From contig BFEA01000183.1 of assembly GCA_003427395.1 (NCBI GenBank), positions 2,552,819 to 2,590,172 on the forward strand: 37,354 nt of DNA, given 5' to 3'. The DNA comes from Chara braunii (Eukaryota > Streptophyta > Charophyceae > Charales > Characeae). Below, in pieces: positions 9,933 through 19,917 of this stretch. Made by a program: the position numbers and the translations under genes. The notes under the pieces were generated by a model. It was not told the DNA's origin and did no database searches. It was given only the letters and a program-made list of their open reading frames with translations. Each line of letters opens with the position of its first letter. The stretch's first letter is position 1.

Positions 9933-10685
9933 GTAAGTCCCTCACCCCGCAGCTGGCTTCCTCCCACTAACAGATCGAGCGAAGATCCGATTTATCTACC
10001 GCTTCGAACACCGAAATATACACTGCTATTCGTGAGTGTGTGAGTGGGAGAGGGAGAGAGAGAGATAGTACTCTATCGATAGGATGAGCAACGCACCGGT
10101 TACCCGATAAATCTCCAACCCTGCTGCTCGCTCCCCGTTACTACCTTTGATCGGATCAGTAGTATCGAAATGAGTTCCGCGCTAGAACTCGGGAAGATAG
10201 ACTGCCAGTTCATACCCCAGCTCCTACATTCAACACCTTACTAACATAACTCAATAACTAACCACTAAATCCCGATTCTAACACGATCATCGAACTCGCC
10301 CGACCTTAAATACCCTATCTCGCATCTCCCCGCGACCGATTTCGTTAGGAATCACGCGAGTTAGACAATCCTTGCTCTGGCCACTTTCAATATCACCATC
10401 TCTCCGCGCGTTCCTTTTCTCCACTAACTTCCTTTTTACTAACTTTCATGCTAATCTAACTCCAAATTCGAGTTTGCCTCACCACAAAACCTCTACCTCG
10501 AGTTCGCCCTGCTCAGCTCCTCACCATCGTCATTCTCCCCTTCACATCTTTTTCCTCGCACGTACTTAGCACAACCCCCATCCGCATCCACTCGCCTCAG
10601 CTCTGTTGGCGTCGGCCTGTTTTACCTCTCTCAGCGCTGTCCCTTGTCGCCCTGACCAAAGCGTATAGTGAAAATCATAACAAGC
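9933..10685. other. No gene recognised
   Basis: C-rich plus strand with a short GA-rich stretch (about 10039-10067). ORFs at 10372-10569 are low-complexity S/P/T sequence. Nothing with a domain signature was seen. Confidence 0.4.
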
Positions 10686-10791
10686 AAAAAAATTGCTTCG
10701 GCCATCCCCCAGTTTATACGTGTCACCCATGCGCAGACGCCGGGCTAATCTTCTCTGTGTTGTTCCAATTTTAACGGATGTCCTGAAGGAC
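10686..10791 (-). ncRNA. U6 spliceosomal snRNA-like sequence, diverged (possible pseudogene)
   Basis: Read on the minus strand from 10791, the sequence begins with a hairpin (GTCC-TTCA-GGAC) and continues ATCCGTTAAAATTGGAAC. The ACAGAGA box and following GATTAGC catalytic AGC lie at 10744-10758. A TGCGCA-x-GG-x-TGACACG segment then matches the U6 internal stem-loop, and the copy ends in seven T (complement of 10686-10692), which fits a Pol III terminator. Its length of about 106 nt fits U6. The 5' hairpin is shorter than the usual GTCCCTTCGGGGAC but still pairs. The internal stem-loop has several substitutions that seem to weaken its pairing, and I see no TATA box at -25 to -30 (the nearest TATA-like TGTATAAGG is about 70 bp upstream). 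The family assignment is strong; function is doubtful. Confidence 0.85.
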
Positions 10792-11808
10792 TGGACCTGT
10801 GGGTCTGCTCCCACAGTCCACAGTCCTCTCCCAGATGCCCCCGAGCATAACTCACTGTCGGGCCTTATACACCCAATTTTGACGAGAGATTCGCACACAG
10901 CACCATTGCGGTCCCTTTCCACAAGGAGTTCCCCTTCCCCTAGCCCGTTTTGTCCGGCTAGCTCGCACGTCCTTCTCAACTGCTCACAGCGTTAGGGGTA
11001 TGGGCCTATCAACACTATCGTAAGCCTGTAGCGAGAGCCCTGATGGAGCGGGTCTTGGTGTCGATCTTGGTGGTAGTAACAAATACTGAAAAATAAAAAT
11101 TTTGAACAAAAAAAATAAAGGGAGATCCCACGTGCATGCTTGCATCCAAACCTCTCCCTACAGGCTTGTGGCTGGGGAGCGATACACTCGTAAAGGGGCG
11201 AAAAAAACAGAACGTGAAAATAACCAAAAAACGATGATAAATAGTAAAACTTTTTTAAGGAAACATTAACCATCGGGAATACGATAGTGAGGGAAAGAAA
11301 GCGGTAGTACCGCCCCAACTCAGCTGACAGCAAAACAAAGGGGGATAGCCCCGCCGACCCCTCAACCCCTCAGTTTTTTCTCGCCACTCTGATATCCTGG
11401 CGCCGTCGCCGCTCGTTCTCGATCCCTGAGTCTCTTTAACAAAAGTCTGATGTTGTAACTGATAGTACCAGACCCGATGCTGAGTCTACTCCTAGCGGAC
11501 AACTCTATAAGTGGGTACTGCGTTACGCGCGGTTCTACTGAAATGCTTCAAAAATCACATTGTTGTCAATGTCGTCCTCCGTACGTAGGCACACGTCATA
11601 GATAAGCGTACCAATCACGAGGCGAAATATTTTTAATCCTAGTTTACTCAGAAAATAAAAGCTTGGCTGGCGAACAAACGCCAAATTCACAATCACCAAA
11701 AGAAAAGAAAACACGCGTTCCTTAAATTCTCGCGTCCACACACTCTCTATTTTAGTCAGCCTTTCACCTATTATTAACCACAGACATAGTTGCGCCTGTT
11801 ACTTATAC
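10792..11808. other. No gene recognised
   Basis: Mixed-composition sequence beyond the U6 5' end. The minus ORFs at 10992-11333 and 11535-11741 are short and hydrophobic without motifs. No clear plant U6 upstream element was found next to the snRNA. Confidence 0.4.
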
Positions 11809-11868
11809 CAAGCTTACCTTCTGTTGCTTACACCTTAAACCAAGCTTACCTTTTGTTACTTACAAAAA
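11800..11868. repeat. Short tandem pair, about 35-bp unit
   Basis: The string CCAAGCTTACCTT(C/T)TGTT(G/A)CTTAC occurs twice in succession, with TTA-C-TTA-A-ACC between copies. Confidence 0.7.
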
Positions 11869-11984
11869 CCAGGGAAGATCTCCTTGTAAGGGTATTCTCA
11901 CCCTGTGTGTCCGAAAATCGATTCACGTGGGTTCCTCGTTGAATCTCGTTGAAAAACCTTTTAGACGGGTTACAACAGGATCTG

Positions 11985-12340
11985 CGATGATTTTTTTCGT
12001 GGGCCAAAAATAATTAAAAAATAAAATAGAAAATACGAGGTTTTACATCTTTTTGAGTGTTACAAACATATATTTTTATTTTTATTTTTTGATCTTTTAC
12101 TATATTTTAAAAAAATCACAAACTTAAAGACAATGAAAAAAACAAAAACAAATGAAATGAGTTTTTTTTTTTTTTTTGGTTACACAAAGATATTTGTAGG
12201 GCTAAAAAAAAGAACCAAGAAAAACAAGCTAAAAATATAGGGTTATAGACATTTCAAAGATGTACAACAATTTGTATTTTTATTTTTAACTTCATGTATT
12301 TAAAAAAACAAAAACATAAAAGCAAAGAAGAAAAGGAAAA
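11985..12340. other. AT-rich non-coding stretch
   Basis: Runs of A and T with repeated TTTTTATTTTTA, AAAAAACAAAAAC and a 16-18 base poly-T near 12162-12178. No gene. Confidence 0.6.
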
Positions 12341-12344
12341 ACAG

Positions 12345-12557
12345 ACACGCACGCATACACATAGACATAACACAGACAAACACATATAAACACACACACA
12401 CACATGCACACACACGCACATACACACACACACACACACACACTTACAAACACACACATACACAAACACACACGCATACATACACAATCTCTCACGCAGG
12501 GACACACATACACACATACACACATATGTGCACACACAGCACACCTACACACACATA
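12345..12557. repeat. CA (AC) microsatellite, interrupted
   Basis: ACACAC runs with GC and AT interruptions from about 12345 to 12557. The cysteine/valine-rich minus-strand ORFs over it are artefacts. Confidence 0.95.
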
Positions 12558-12610
12558 ACTGGGGCCTTGGGGGTTGGGGGATGTGGGGGCGGATGGCTTA
12601 GAAGGCTTCC

Positions 12611-12697
12611 GGTTAGGTTTGGGGACTGGTTCCAGATGGTTGGTGAGTGGCGCCCCGGTTAGGTTTGGGGACTGGTTCCAAAGGGTTGGTGAGTGGC
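12611..12697. repeat. Tandem pair, 45-50 bp unit
   Basis: CCGGTTAGGTTTGGGGACTGGTTCCA followed by a purine-rich link and GGTTGGTGAGTGGCG occurs twice head to tail, starting at about 12611 and 12656. Confidence 0.8.
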
Positions 12698-12774
12698 GGG
12701 TGGCAGGCCGGTCGGTGTTGGTCTAATTCGGCGGTATAAGAGCCTAAGAGGTGCTTCAGGGGTTGGGGGAATGT

Positions 12775-12817
12775 CTTTTTTTTTTAAGGGTTTTTTTTTT
12801 TTTTTTTTTTTTTTTTG
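12775..12817. repeat. Poly-T tracts
   Basis: Two T runs separated by AAGGG. The ORFs with poly-F or poly-K across them are artefacts. Confidence 0.9.
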
Positions 12818-13249
12818 CCGAGGGTCACGTGTTCCGAGCCCCACTCATCAATTCCGTTTTTCCGAAAAGCGCGTGAGCGGCCCATTTTCGCGTTTAACGG
12901 GAATTCAACGGGATTTTTTTTTATTCAATGGGATTCAACAGGAGTTTAATTCCCTTGTTCCCCGTTACAAAGACACACAGTTCACACCGACATCAGGCCT
13001 TGAGGGGAGTACTGAATAGATGACGTAGGAGTAACAAATGACCAAATTGAGAGATTTTGTTACCTTCCATCTCAGAGCTCGGGCCAATTCGATGAAAAAG
13101 AGAGTCGCTGGTTGTTCATGCGCTGCAGTCCTCCTTGCGCGACAGTCATGAGGAAATCGATCGGGAGGAGCGGTAGCGCTCCCGCTGCCTTGCTCGACCA
13201 GATCTCTAATCGTAATTGCCCATTACGGACGACCGGCGAGTGCGTGCGC

Positions 13250-13251
<2 letters not shown>

Positions 13252-13292
<41 letters not shown>

Positions 13293-13329
13293 GGAGAGAG
13301 AGAGAGCGACAGAGAAAGAGAGAGAGAGA
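13252..13329. repeat. GA microsatellite abutting an assembly gap
   Basis: GAGAGA runs with occasional A, G or C interruptions enter the gap from the left. GAGA-like sequence (13609-13640) leaves it on the right. Confidence 0.95.
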
Positions 13330-13608
13330 NNNNNNNNNNNNNNNNNNNNNNNNNNNNNNNNNNNNNNNNNNNNNNNNNNNNNNNNNNNNNNNNNNNNNNN
13401 NNNNNNNNNNNNNNNNNNNNNNNNNNNNNNNNNNNNNNNNNNNNNNNNNNNNNNNNNNNNNNNNNNNNNNNNNNNNNNNNNNNNNNNNNNNNNNNNNNNN
13501 NNNNNNNNNNNNNNNNNNNNNNNNNNNNNNNNNNNNNNNNNNNNNNNNNNNNNNNNNNNNNNNNNNNNNNNNNNNNNNNNNNNNNNNNNNNNNNNNNNNN
13601 NNNNNNNN
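13330..13608. other. Assembly gap of 279 N
   Basis: All bases are N. Both edges are GA repeat, so the gap is probably an unresolved extension of the microsatellite. ORFs reported through it are meaningless. Confidence 0.99.
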
Positions 13609-13826
13609 GAGAATAGCGAGACAAAGAGAGAGAAAGGGAGGGAAGGGAAATGGTCGAGTGAAGTGGTGGCGCTGAGGTAAGAGCATGCACTCCTGTCCTT
13701 AGCAGAACCTGCCAAAACGGCTTGTCTGTTACGAGGCCAAAGCCTCTTCGGTTTTCTTCAAGATGGGGGGGGGCTCGCGGAGAAAAAATCGGTTTCAGTC
13801 TTCCTTTTGCTAGGGACATTGTGGGT

Positions 13827-14030
13827 CCCTAGTGACTCTGGCAGTTGAATGTCTGTGTGATTAGTGGCCTGAAAGGAACCTCCCCCATTGATTGACGAAC
13901 ATTCAGGTTCTGTGTTGTTGGCCTTATCCCTAGTGACTCTGGCGGTTTAATGTCTGTGTGATAAGTGGTCTGAAAGGAACCTCCCCCGTTGAGGGACGAG
14001 CTTTCCTGTTTTGTCCTATTGGTCTTGTCT
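13827..14030. repeat. Tandem pair, 101-bp unit
   Basis: Copy 1 starts at 13827 and copy 2 at 13928, both with CCCTAGTGACTCTGGC. They share TGTCTGTGTGAT-AGTGG, CTGAAAGGAACCTCCCCC and a TTGGTCTT/TTGGCCTT end. Each carries scattered substitutions. Non-coding. Confidence 0.85.
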
Positions 14031-14996
14031 CTTGTCAGCTCGAAGTTGTCTGTTAGTTCACTCTTGCTAGATTTAGGCTTACAAACAAGAGGGGGGTTGA
14101 CTTCGTTTTATTGGCTCTGGTTGTCGCACACACAATCTTTTCCCCTACCCTAGCTGGGACGAGTTCGAAAATGAACTTCGTGTCATGAGTGAGGGCAAGT
14201 TGGTGCCAGCAGGTCTTGGGACAGGATCCAACGTTATCTATGAATGGTGGCGGGAATGAGTGCGAAACTAAGCTATGGTTGACGCCCGCGGGCGGACGGA
14301 CGAGTTGGGAGAGGCATGTCGGGCCGCCCAAAGCAAGAAAGGAAAGTTGTATGAGTCGAAGGACAAGCGGAGGGAAAGAAGGGAGTGGTCGGTAGCAAGG
14401 GATCTTAAAAGGAGCCACGAGTGGCTGACAGATTGGCGTCGTTGTCGGGGAGGGCTTCCTCTGGCAGCTTCGGCTGGCCCAAAGGAAGAGGGACTAGAGA
14501 GGAGGAGCATGGTAGGCAGTGGCTTGGAATGGCGGTGTGTACTCAGACTTCTGCGACTTCATTTTCGGCCTCGACAACGGAGATTTTCTTCGACTTTTGG
14601 TACTCCACCCCGAGATCTACACGACACGAGTTTCGGTTCTCGGTTTTCCTCATTCGGCATTCGGTTTCTGCGGTGTAACTCGACCGCTCGACAGTTCTGA
14701 GAATGGCTGGCGACTTTTCTTACGGGACTCAAATTTTTTGTTGTTGGGGTGATTTTAGGGTGGGGTGTAAGGGACTCGTTTTTGCAAGTCCGCGTCGACC
14801 CCGCTTGTGAATTAAAAAATTCTGGTCAGAATGTTACTGGGTAATGATTTCGGTGTGTTTTTTTTTCCTGTAAAAGAAAAATAAGAGGGTAAAGAGTTTG
14901 CTTTTCCTGTTGCGTGGTTCGAATCACACTTTATGCAGAAGAAGGGTTGGATCAAGGGGAAGATTTCCTCTGTAGTTGGGAAAAGGCAGTGTGTCG
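14031..14996. other. No confident gene
   Basis: Several overlapping ORFs of 70-140 codons (for example 14275-14700 plus and 14053-14418 minus) have no recognisable motif and conflict with each other. Sequence from about 14936 reads KKGWIKGKISSVVGKRQ and may be the edge of the retroelement coding remnant that follows. Confidence 0.35.
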
Positions 14997-15473
14997 CTCA
15001 AATTGGAAAGAGAACAATAGGGTAGCTACGGGCTCAAGTATTTTTACGCAATAGGCTACCCAACCTATGCCCGAGGCCAGCGTCTGGCGCCAATAATACC
15101 CAACACATATCTCGATGGATCAGATGGTTGGACGATGTTGATAATGATTGTGCAAGAAATTGTGCAAAGATAAGTGGAATTGAAACATTAACAGGGCATG
15201 GTTAGGATCATTGAGGAGACGGAGAAAGGTAGGATCAAAATTGAAAGGGCCGACATTCACATGGAATGGGAGGACTTCAGCGTTCCCTTGGACCATCGTA
15301 CCAAGAGATATTTAGCTGGCTGCGAAAGGGGTATTGAACTCGGAAAAGGGGCATTTTTTGGGCTCGGTTCGTGGTAGGTATCTATGAGGGGGATCATTGA
15401 AGCAGACCTAGACTTGAGAACGACAGAAACGTATAACGAGCAGAAGTTTGATCGGAGGAGACCGTGTACTTAA
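14997..15473 (+). pseudogene. Gag-like 5' coding remnant of retroelement 1
   Basis: A single frame gives coherent protein-like sequence through in-frame stops at 15018, 15171, 15189 and 15375. The best piece, from the ATG at 15198 to 15377, opens MVRIIEETEKGRIKIERAD and ends GKGAFFGLGSW. The protein is not identified by domain. Its position upstream of gag suggests it is the N-terminal part of the element's first ORF. A second piece in another frame, 15464-15649, follows (RALVDFIVHWVLRCVRVDKR), then weakly coding sequence up to VRYFTGKKV at about 15944-15969, where the hairpin repeat interrupts it. Confidence 0.45.
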
Positions 15474-15969
15474 ACCAGAGAGCTTTGGTTGATTTCATCG
15501 TCCATTGGGTCTTGAGGTGCGTTCGGGTGGATAAACGGGAAAGTCGTGCAAAGCCTGTCTTGAGAAGTATCTTTGAGGTAGCGCCCCTTCAACACCGCCT
15601 TCTCTTACGCTTTTGTGTGACTTATGCCCGGGGCGAGAACTCTCCATGAGCCGCTGGTTGTGTAAAGGTCATTTGCCCGTCATACGTCTTTAGGAGAGTG
15701 TGCGGGGAAACGACTGCTTACAAGAGAGTTGTAAGATCGGTATAACGGGAGATCAACCGTGGGTTATCCCAGGGATGAAGGTTTTTGGGGTCGGCCCCGA
15801 GGAGGGCCGTGTGCGGAAGAGCTAGATCCAGCCTAGTATAAACCCAATGACCTAGCGATAGATGGACCGACAGAAGGTTCATACTTTCGACGCTAGAATT
15901 ACCGACGCGTTCCTTACTACGATGCCAATTTTGGGGTTGAGGTGCGTTATTTCACTGGAAAGAAGGTTA

Positions 15970-16506
15970 ACAACAGTCGTATTTTTCATCACCACTTCAG
16001 GACACCCTTCACCACTTCAGGATGCAGCCTGCCTAAACAGGTGGTTTTTAGGGTCTTCAGACCTTTCACCACTTCAGGACACCCTTCACCACTTTAGGAC
16101 GCAGCCTGCCTAAATAGGTGGTTTTCAGGGTCTTCAGACCTTTCAACACTTCAAGACCATTTAGGTATGAAAATCATGAATGGTCCTGAAGTGGTGAAAG
16201 CTCCAAAACCCCTGAAAACCACCTGTTTAGGCAGGCTGCATGCTGAAGTGGTAAAGGGTGGTTTTCATGGTCTTCGGACCTTTCACCACTTCAGGACCAT
16301 TCATGATTTTCAGACTGTCAAAAACTCTCACTTGACCACTTCAGGACACCCTTCACCACTTCAGGATGCAGCCTTCCTAAACAGGTGGTTTTCAGGGTCT
16401 TTTTACCTTTCACCACTTCAGGACCATTCAGGATTTTCACACTGTCCGAAACTCTCACTTCAGAATTTTCATTCCCGAATTTTCATCTACCCGATAACCG
16501 CTTGTG
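15970..16506. repeat. Hairpin-forming nested repeat, CCACTTCAGG family, element A
   Basis: Three sense copies of an approximately 80-bp unit (CACCACTTCAGGACACCC, then CACTTCAGGATGCAGCCTGC, then AACAGGTGGTTTTCAGGGTC) lie at about 15990, 16069 and 16338, with one antisense copy at 16167-16260. A 33-bp perfect inverted repeat pairs 16168-16200 with 16280-16312 across a 79-nt loop. A second inverted pair of 37 bp with one mismatch joins 16012-16048 and 16215-16251. Left flank 15950-15967 (TTTCACTGGAAAGAAGGT) and right flank 16507-16523 (TTTCACTAGAGAGATGT) look like a diverged target-site duplication. There is no coding capacity; it resembles a non-autonomous foldback or MITE-like element. Confidence 0.75.
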
Positions 16507-16521
16507 TTTCACTAGAGAGAT

Positions 16522-17643
16522 GTGACTGAGTTTGTGGAGAAGTGGGAAAGCTACACTTCCGGAAGAAGTTTTCGGAGAAAGAGTGGATCTACCACTTTGT
16601 CCAACACTAGTATCCTGGATTGGATCAAGCCATTAGAGCAATCTACCCCTTGCATGGAAGATGGAGAACCTTCAAATATGGCCTATTGCGGACTTTTGAG
16701 TGCGATGATTTCATTCCTACGATTGAGGGGTTACGCCAGGTGATGAGAGGGGAGCAAGAGAGTCAAGTAGCCTTTACCAAAAGGTTCAAGAGACTGTCTC
16801 AATCTTTGGTCGATAGAGTGACACTGCCATAAGTCGAACGATGTTATGTTTATGATTCACCTACGCGAGGAAAAAAAGAAGGAAGTCCTCGAAAAGGCCC
16901 CTAGGGATTCCACGTACTTTGAAAGAGTGGCCGAGGTGGTCTTCATGGGAGGACGCATGGATGTAAGAGAATACATGAAGGAGAGCTAGGACCTGGCCCT
17001 TAAGCAAAAACGCATGCAGCGAAATCGTGTTCACCACGGAAATGATAGACCTCCTCAGGGACCTCCTGGCCACATTAGGGCGGAGCGCAAGGAAATTTGA
17101 GAAATGAGCCTGAAGAAGGAAATCAAGTGATATAGAAGAATGACCGAGAAAGTGGGTGTGAAAGAGGATCGGATTGGGAGAACTCTCACTGGAAGGATAT
17201 GAAGGATGGTCAATGGGGCGACCATTTGTAGAACAAGGCAGTCAGGCCCAGGCCTGAAGAGAATGAAGCAAGGATCCCGCCACAGTTTGGCACGGAAGTT
17301 GCAACAGTCACAACGCCTCCGACAGACACTCACCCCACGAACGCTCTCTCGATAGTAGTTTTTTTTGCAACGAGGAGAGTCATATCAAGCGCAAATGCCC
17401 GCACCTCACAGAGTCGTTGAGATTGGGAGTGGTGAAGTTGAATGATAACAAGTGGGTGGTATGGGCGGATGATGGAGAGGCGGTCTCCGTCTACCCGTCT
17501 ATGAAAATAAACATGGATAAGAGAATCGCCTTGAAGAAAGAAAAACTAAAGAAAAGACCTAAGGCCAGTGGAACGGTGAGCACGTCCCGAGTTCAAATTA
17601 CGGAGCCAGAACAGCCAAGGGGAATCTCCATGCAGGAACCCTA
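16522..17643 (+). pseudogene. Gag polyprotein remnant (capsid and zinc knuckle), retroelement 1
   Basis: Capsid-like sequence is split over two frames. The first opens TEFVEKWESY (16522). The second (16620-16829) has YPLHGRWRTFKYGLLRTFE, then FTKRFKRLSQSL, and continues in a third frame after a stop at 16830. Later, 17366-17398 encodes C-N-E-E-S-H-I-K-R-K-C, the last three ligands of a CX2CX4HX4C zinc knuckle. The first Cys is Phe, and two stop codons lie just upstream (17352-17357). The tail 17417-17643 is a lysine-rich basic region. The knuckle normally binds the RNA packaging signal. Several frameshifts and stops make this copy non-functional. Confidence 0.7.
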
Positions 17644-17837
17644 AGTTTCTAGCATCAAGTTTCTTGAAACCCTCCCTAGAGAAGTTGAAACGGGCCCATG
17701 CTTGAGAGTAAGGACCCAAGCGAGAGTCAACTCTTCCAGCGAAAAGGAAACTTTGAGCTCTCCGACTAGGAAGGGCAATGCGGATGGGGATCAGCCGATG
17801 ACATACGCAAAAATCGAAATAAAAGAAGGAAGTAGAA

Positions 17838-18514
17838 GTGGGGGGGGAAGGAGAACCCATGTCGTCCAAGAAAAGGGGGCCGAGAAAATTTGAAATGAAA
17901 TGCACATTAGATGAAATTGATACAATGTCTCCTCTCAGGTGGACCGTTATGCAGACGATGCAATGCACTCTGCTTGAGTACCTGACAGCTAGTAAGAACA
18001 TGCGAGAAGAGCTTCTAAGCATCACCAAGAAAGTAAGGGTCCCAATGACCCGGGGACCAACCGTCACAGGCGGTGTACCACCAAAAGAAGGAGCTCAATT
18101 TGGGACGGCTCAATCCTCCCGAATCACTATGGAAAGTATGCCAACGAGTTTTTTTTCTGAGGAGGAAGTAAAAAGGTTCTATGTGCTAGCTAGCGGTCAA
18201 CTTCAGGCTACGATTAACGAGAAAGAAATAAGGGCTCTGGTGGACAACGGGTCTGAGTCGACCGTTTGCCAAATTCGATCACCAAGGAATTAGGCCTAGA
18301 AGCGGACAAAAAAATTGCCATGTCTATAGTGGTCACAAATAACAAACTAGAACCAGCTGAAGGGGTCTGCCACAGACCGTTGATCAAGGTCGCGGGAGTA
18401 AAGGCGAGCGTGTCTATCTTTTCAGTAAAAAAATGTTCGTTCGAGTTGATACTTGGCTGTACTTGGCTGAGCGCGGTCCATGTGACCACAGTCGATGTTC
18501 CCGACGGAAGCTAG
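17838..18514 (+). pseudogene. Retroviral-type aspartic protease (retropepsin) remnant, retroelement 1
   Basis: The element protease that would cut the Gag-Pol polyprotein. The frame 17838-18293 holds a linker and then EIRALVDNGSEST, with the catalytic Asp at 18243-18245. The usual D-(S/T)-G is D-N-G here. A one-base frameshift near 18262-18266 moves the rest into the frame 18266-18514, which encodes ITKELGL, a beta-rich stretch and ELILGCTWLSAV, the I-L-G flap-partner motif typical of retropepsins. The frame ends at 18512-18514 and is followed almost at once by integrase-type sequence. Confidence 0.8.
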
Positions 18515-18534
18515 ACGATTTTCATACGGTGTCC

Positions 18535-19330
18535 AGGCGGAATATTGTTTGAGACGCGGACACCTTTTCAAAAGACCCACGAAGATAGCAATGTCCATGC
18601 GAGTACTTTGCAATCCGGAAGAAAGAAAAACTGTCATAGAAGAATTGCATGACGGGTCATTACAGGCCACCGAGGGGTGAAAGGGACATTCGACAAGGTT
18701 CGAAGGCTTTATTGGTAGAATGGACAATATGCAGAAATTGAGAAGTATTGCTCAATATGTGAAGCTTGTAAAAAAAAAGCGATTGTCCCTTATAAGGAAC
18801 CTCGTTTGCCATCATTCCCTACCTCGCCGGGGGAGAAGGTCCATATGGATCTAATAACCATGCCGAAAGGGGAAGGGGGATTGTCGTACATTATCAATGC
18901 ACATAACGACCTCACTGAATTCATAGAGGTTAGAGCCATATGGGGAAGATCATCATGGACCGGGGAGGCGAATTCGCGAATCAGAAAGTAAAAGGGGTAC
19001 TAGAGAAAACAGGGATCAAAGCGGTTTATGCCACCGCTTATCATCCCAAAACAATGCACCCGTTAAGCGAGGGCATCAAAGCTTGGTGAAGGCCTTAACA
19101 AAATGGCGCAAGGGTTGGGAGAAGCAGTTCCCTCGATTCCTGCGATATGTAGTTTGGGCAGATAACATCATAGTCAAATCAAGCATTGACTACCCTCCTT
19201 ATACCTTGTGGTTCGGTAGGCACTGCCCCCTGCCTATCGAATTTCATGCAGACACCTGGACGAGCGTCTCGTGGAGGGTCAATATGATGAGGAGCGAGCT
19301 CCTAGAAGCAAGATTGGGGTAGATAGCTGA
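18535..19330 (+). pseudogene. Integrase remnant (zinc-binding domain and DDE core), retroelement 1
   Basis: Integrase inserts the element's cDNA into the host genome. The start (about 18535) reads YCLRRGHLFKRPTK. The H2C2 domain keeps HDG (18649 region) and C-S-I-C at 18749-18760, but the second His is lost. The catalytic core has Asp1 in VHMDLITMPKGEGG (codon 18848-18850), Asp2 in IIMDRGGEF (18958-18960, another frame) and Glu at 19069-19071 after YHP, so the D-x35/36-E spacing is kept. Asp1 to Asp2 is only about 36 codons with a frame change, which indicates a deletion there. A one-base loss just after the Glu shifts to the frame 19083-19322 (KALTKWRKGWEKQFPRFL). The protein is clearly Ty3/gypsy-type and clearly dead. 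Confidence 0.85.
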
Positions 19331-19917
19331 GAATCTGGACGCAGGGACGATGGAGGAGGCCCAGACATTGAGAAGGAGAGAACAAAAGGAAAGGAAAGAT
19401 GGGATCGGAACCTGCGAGTCTGACAGAGGGTGATAGGGACTAGTGACCTCCTCTTGATGTAGGGCTCGTCACTAGAAAAAACCTAGGCCAAAAAGTTGGT
19501 CAATCGGTGGATGGGGCCGTATCGGGTACTGAAGCGGTGGATGGAGGCGCGTACCTTCTCGCTGAGTTAGATGGGGCAAGACTCAGAGACCCCGTCGTGG
19601 GAGTGCGATTGAAACTTTTTCGGTGGAGGGGAACTTTTGAGACGGACCTAAAAGAGAAAATGGAAGTCAGGATCCCTATGGAAGGATTTGCCCGCTACGA
19701 AGAGCGCGAGACCTCAAAAAGGGGATCGTCGCCTATGGCGCGAAGGAAAGGATACAAGGTCTGGAAGCCTTCGCTGTCCAAAACACCGAAAAGGCGGAAG
19801 AGGCCGAGGGATGACGACGATGACGCAAATCAGATACGAAAGCGCCGGTTTGAAGGACGAAGGAGTGCTTTGAGAAAAACCTTAAAGGCAAGCCTTGAGA
19901 AAGAAGGAAAACGATAA
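19330..19917 (+). pseudogene. Integrase C-terminal extension, retroelement 1
   Basis: NRWMGPYRVLKRWME (about 19500-19548) shifts by one base into GAYLLAELDGARLRDPV (19547-19603). Together these match the G-P-Y-x-V/G-A-Y-x-L-x-x-L-D-G signature at the end of Ty3/gypsy integrases. The rest, to the stop at 19915-19917, is strongly basic (KTPKRRKRPRDDDDD, then an R/K-rich tail). That looks like a nucleic-acid-binding or nuclear-localisation tail, though this is inferred from composition only. Confidence 0.7.

Larger units (their letters stand above)
14997..19917 (+). mobile_element. Retroelement 1: decayed Ty3/gypsy LTR retrotransposon lacking RT and RNase H
   Basis: Order on the plus strand: gag-like remnants (14997-15970), a nested hairpin repeat (about 15970-16505), gag (16522-17643), aspartic protease (17838-18514), integrase (about 18535-19330) and the integrase C-terminal extension (to 19917). 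Every part carries stops or frameshifts. Reverse transcriptase and RNase H, which belong between protease and integrase in Ty3/gypsy, are absent. LTRs were not recognised on either side, so the limits given are those of coding similarity only. A purine-rich AAAGGGGGATTAAAT at about 20096-20110 is a possible polypurine tract. Confidence 0.85.

Noticed and set aside
12254-12601. Cys/Val-rich and His/Thr-rich ORFs
   Set aside because: They are translations of the CA microsatellite.
12720-12850. Possible tRNA or tRNA-derived SINE (GTGTTCCGAGCCCCACTC resembles a T-arm)
   Set aside because: The B-box-like part has an extra base, a long poly-T splits the sequence, and no cloverleaf can be drawn.
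13072-13819. Several ORFs of 150-200 codons
   Set aside because: They run through the N gap and GA repeat; the apparent length is an artefact.
14916-14930. GGTTCGAATC B-box-like motif
   Set aside because: No matching A box, acceptor stem or anticodon arm upstream.
15085-15091. TGGCGCC, like the primer-binding-site start of some plant Ty3/gypsy elements
   Set aside because: It lies inside a coherent coding frame (14997-15473) and the following bases do not extend a tRNA complement.
15970-16506. CRISPR-like array of short repeats
   Set aside because: Units are long, in both orientations and without regular unique spacers; the context is eukaryotic and the structure is a foldback repeat.
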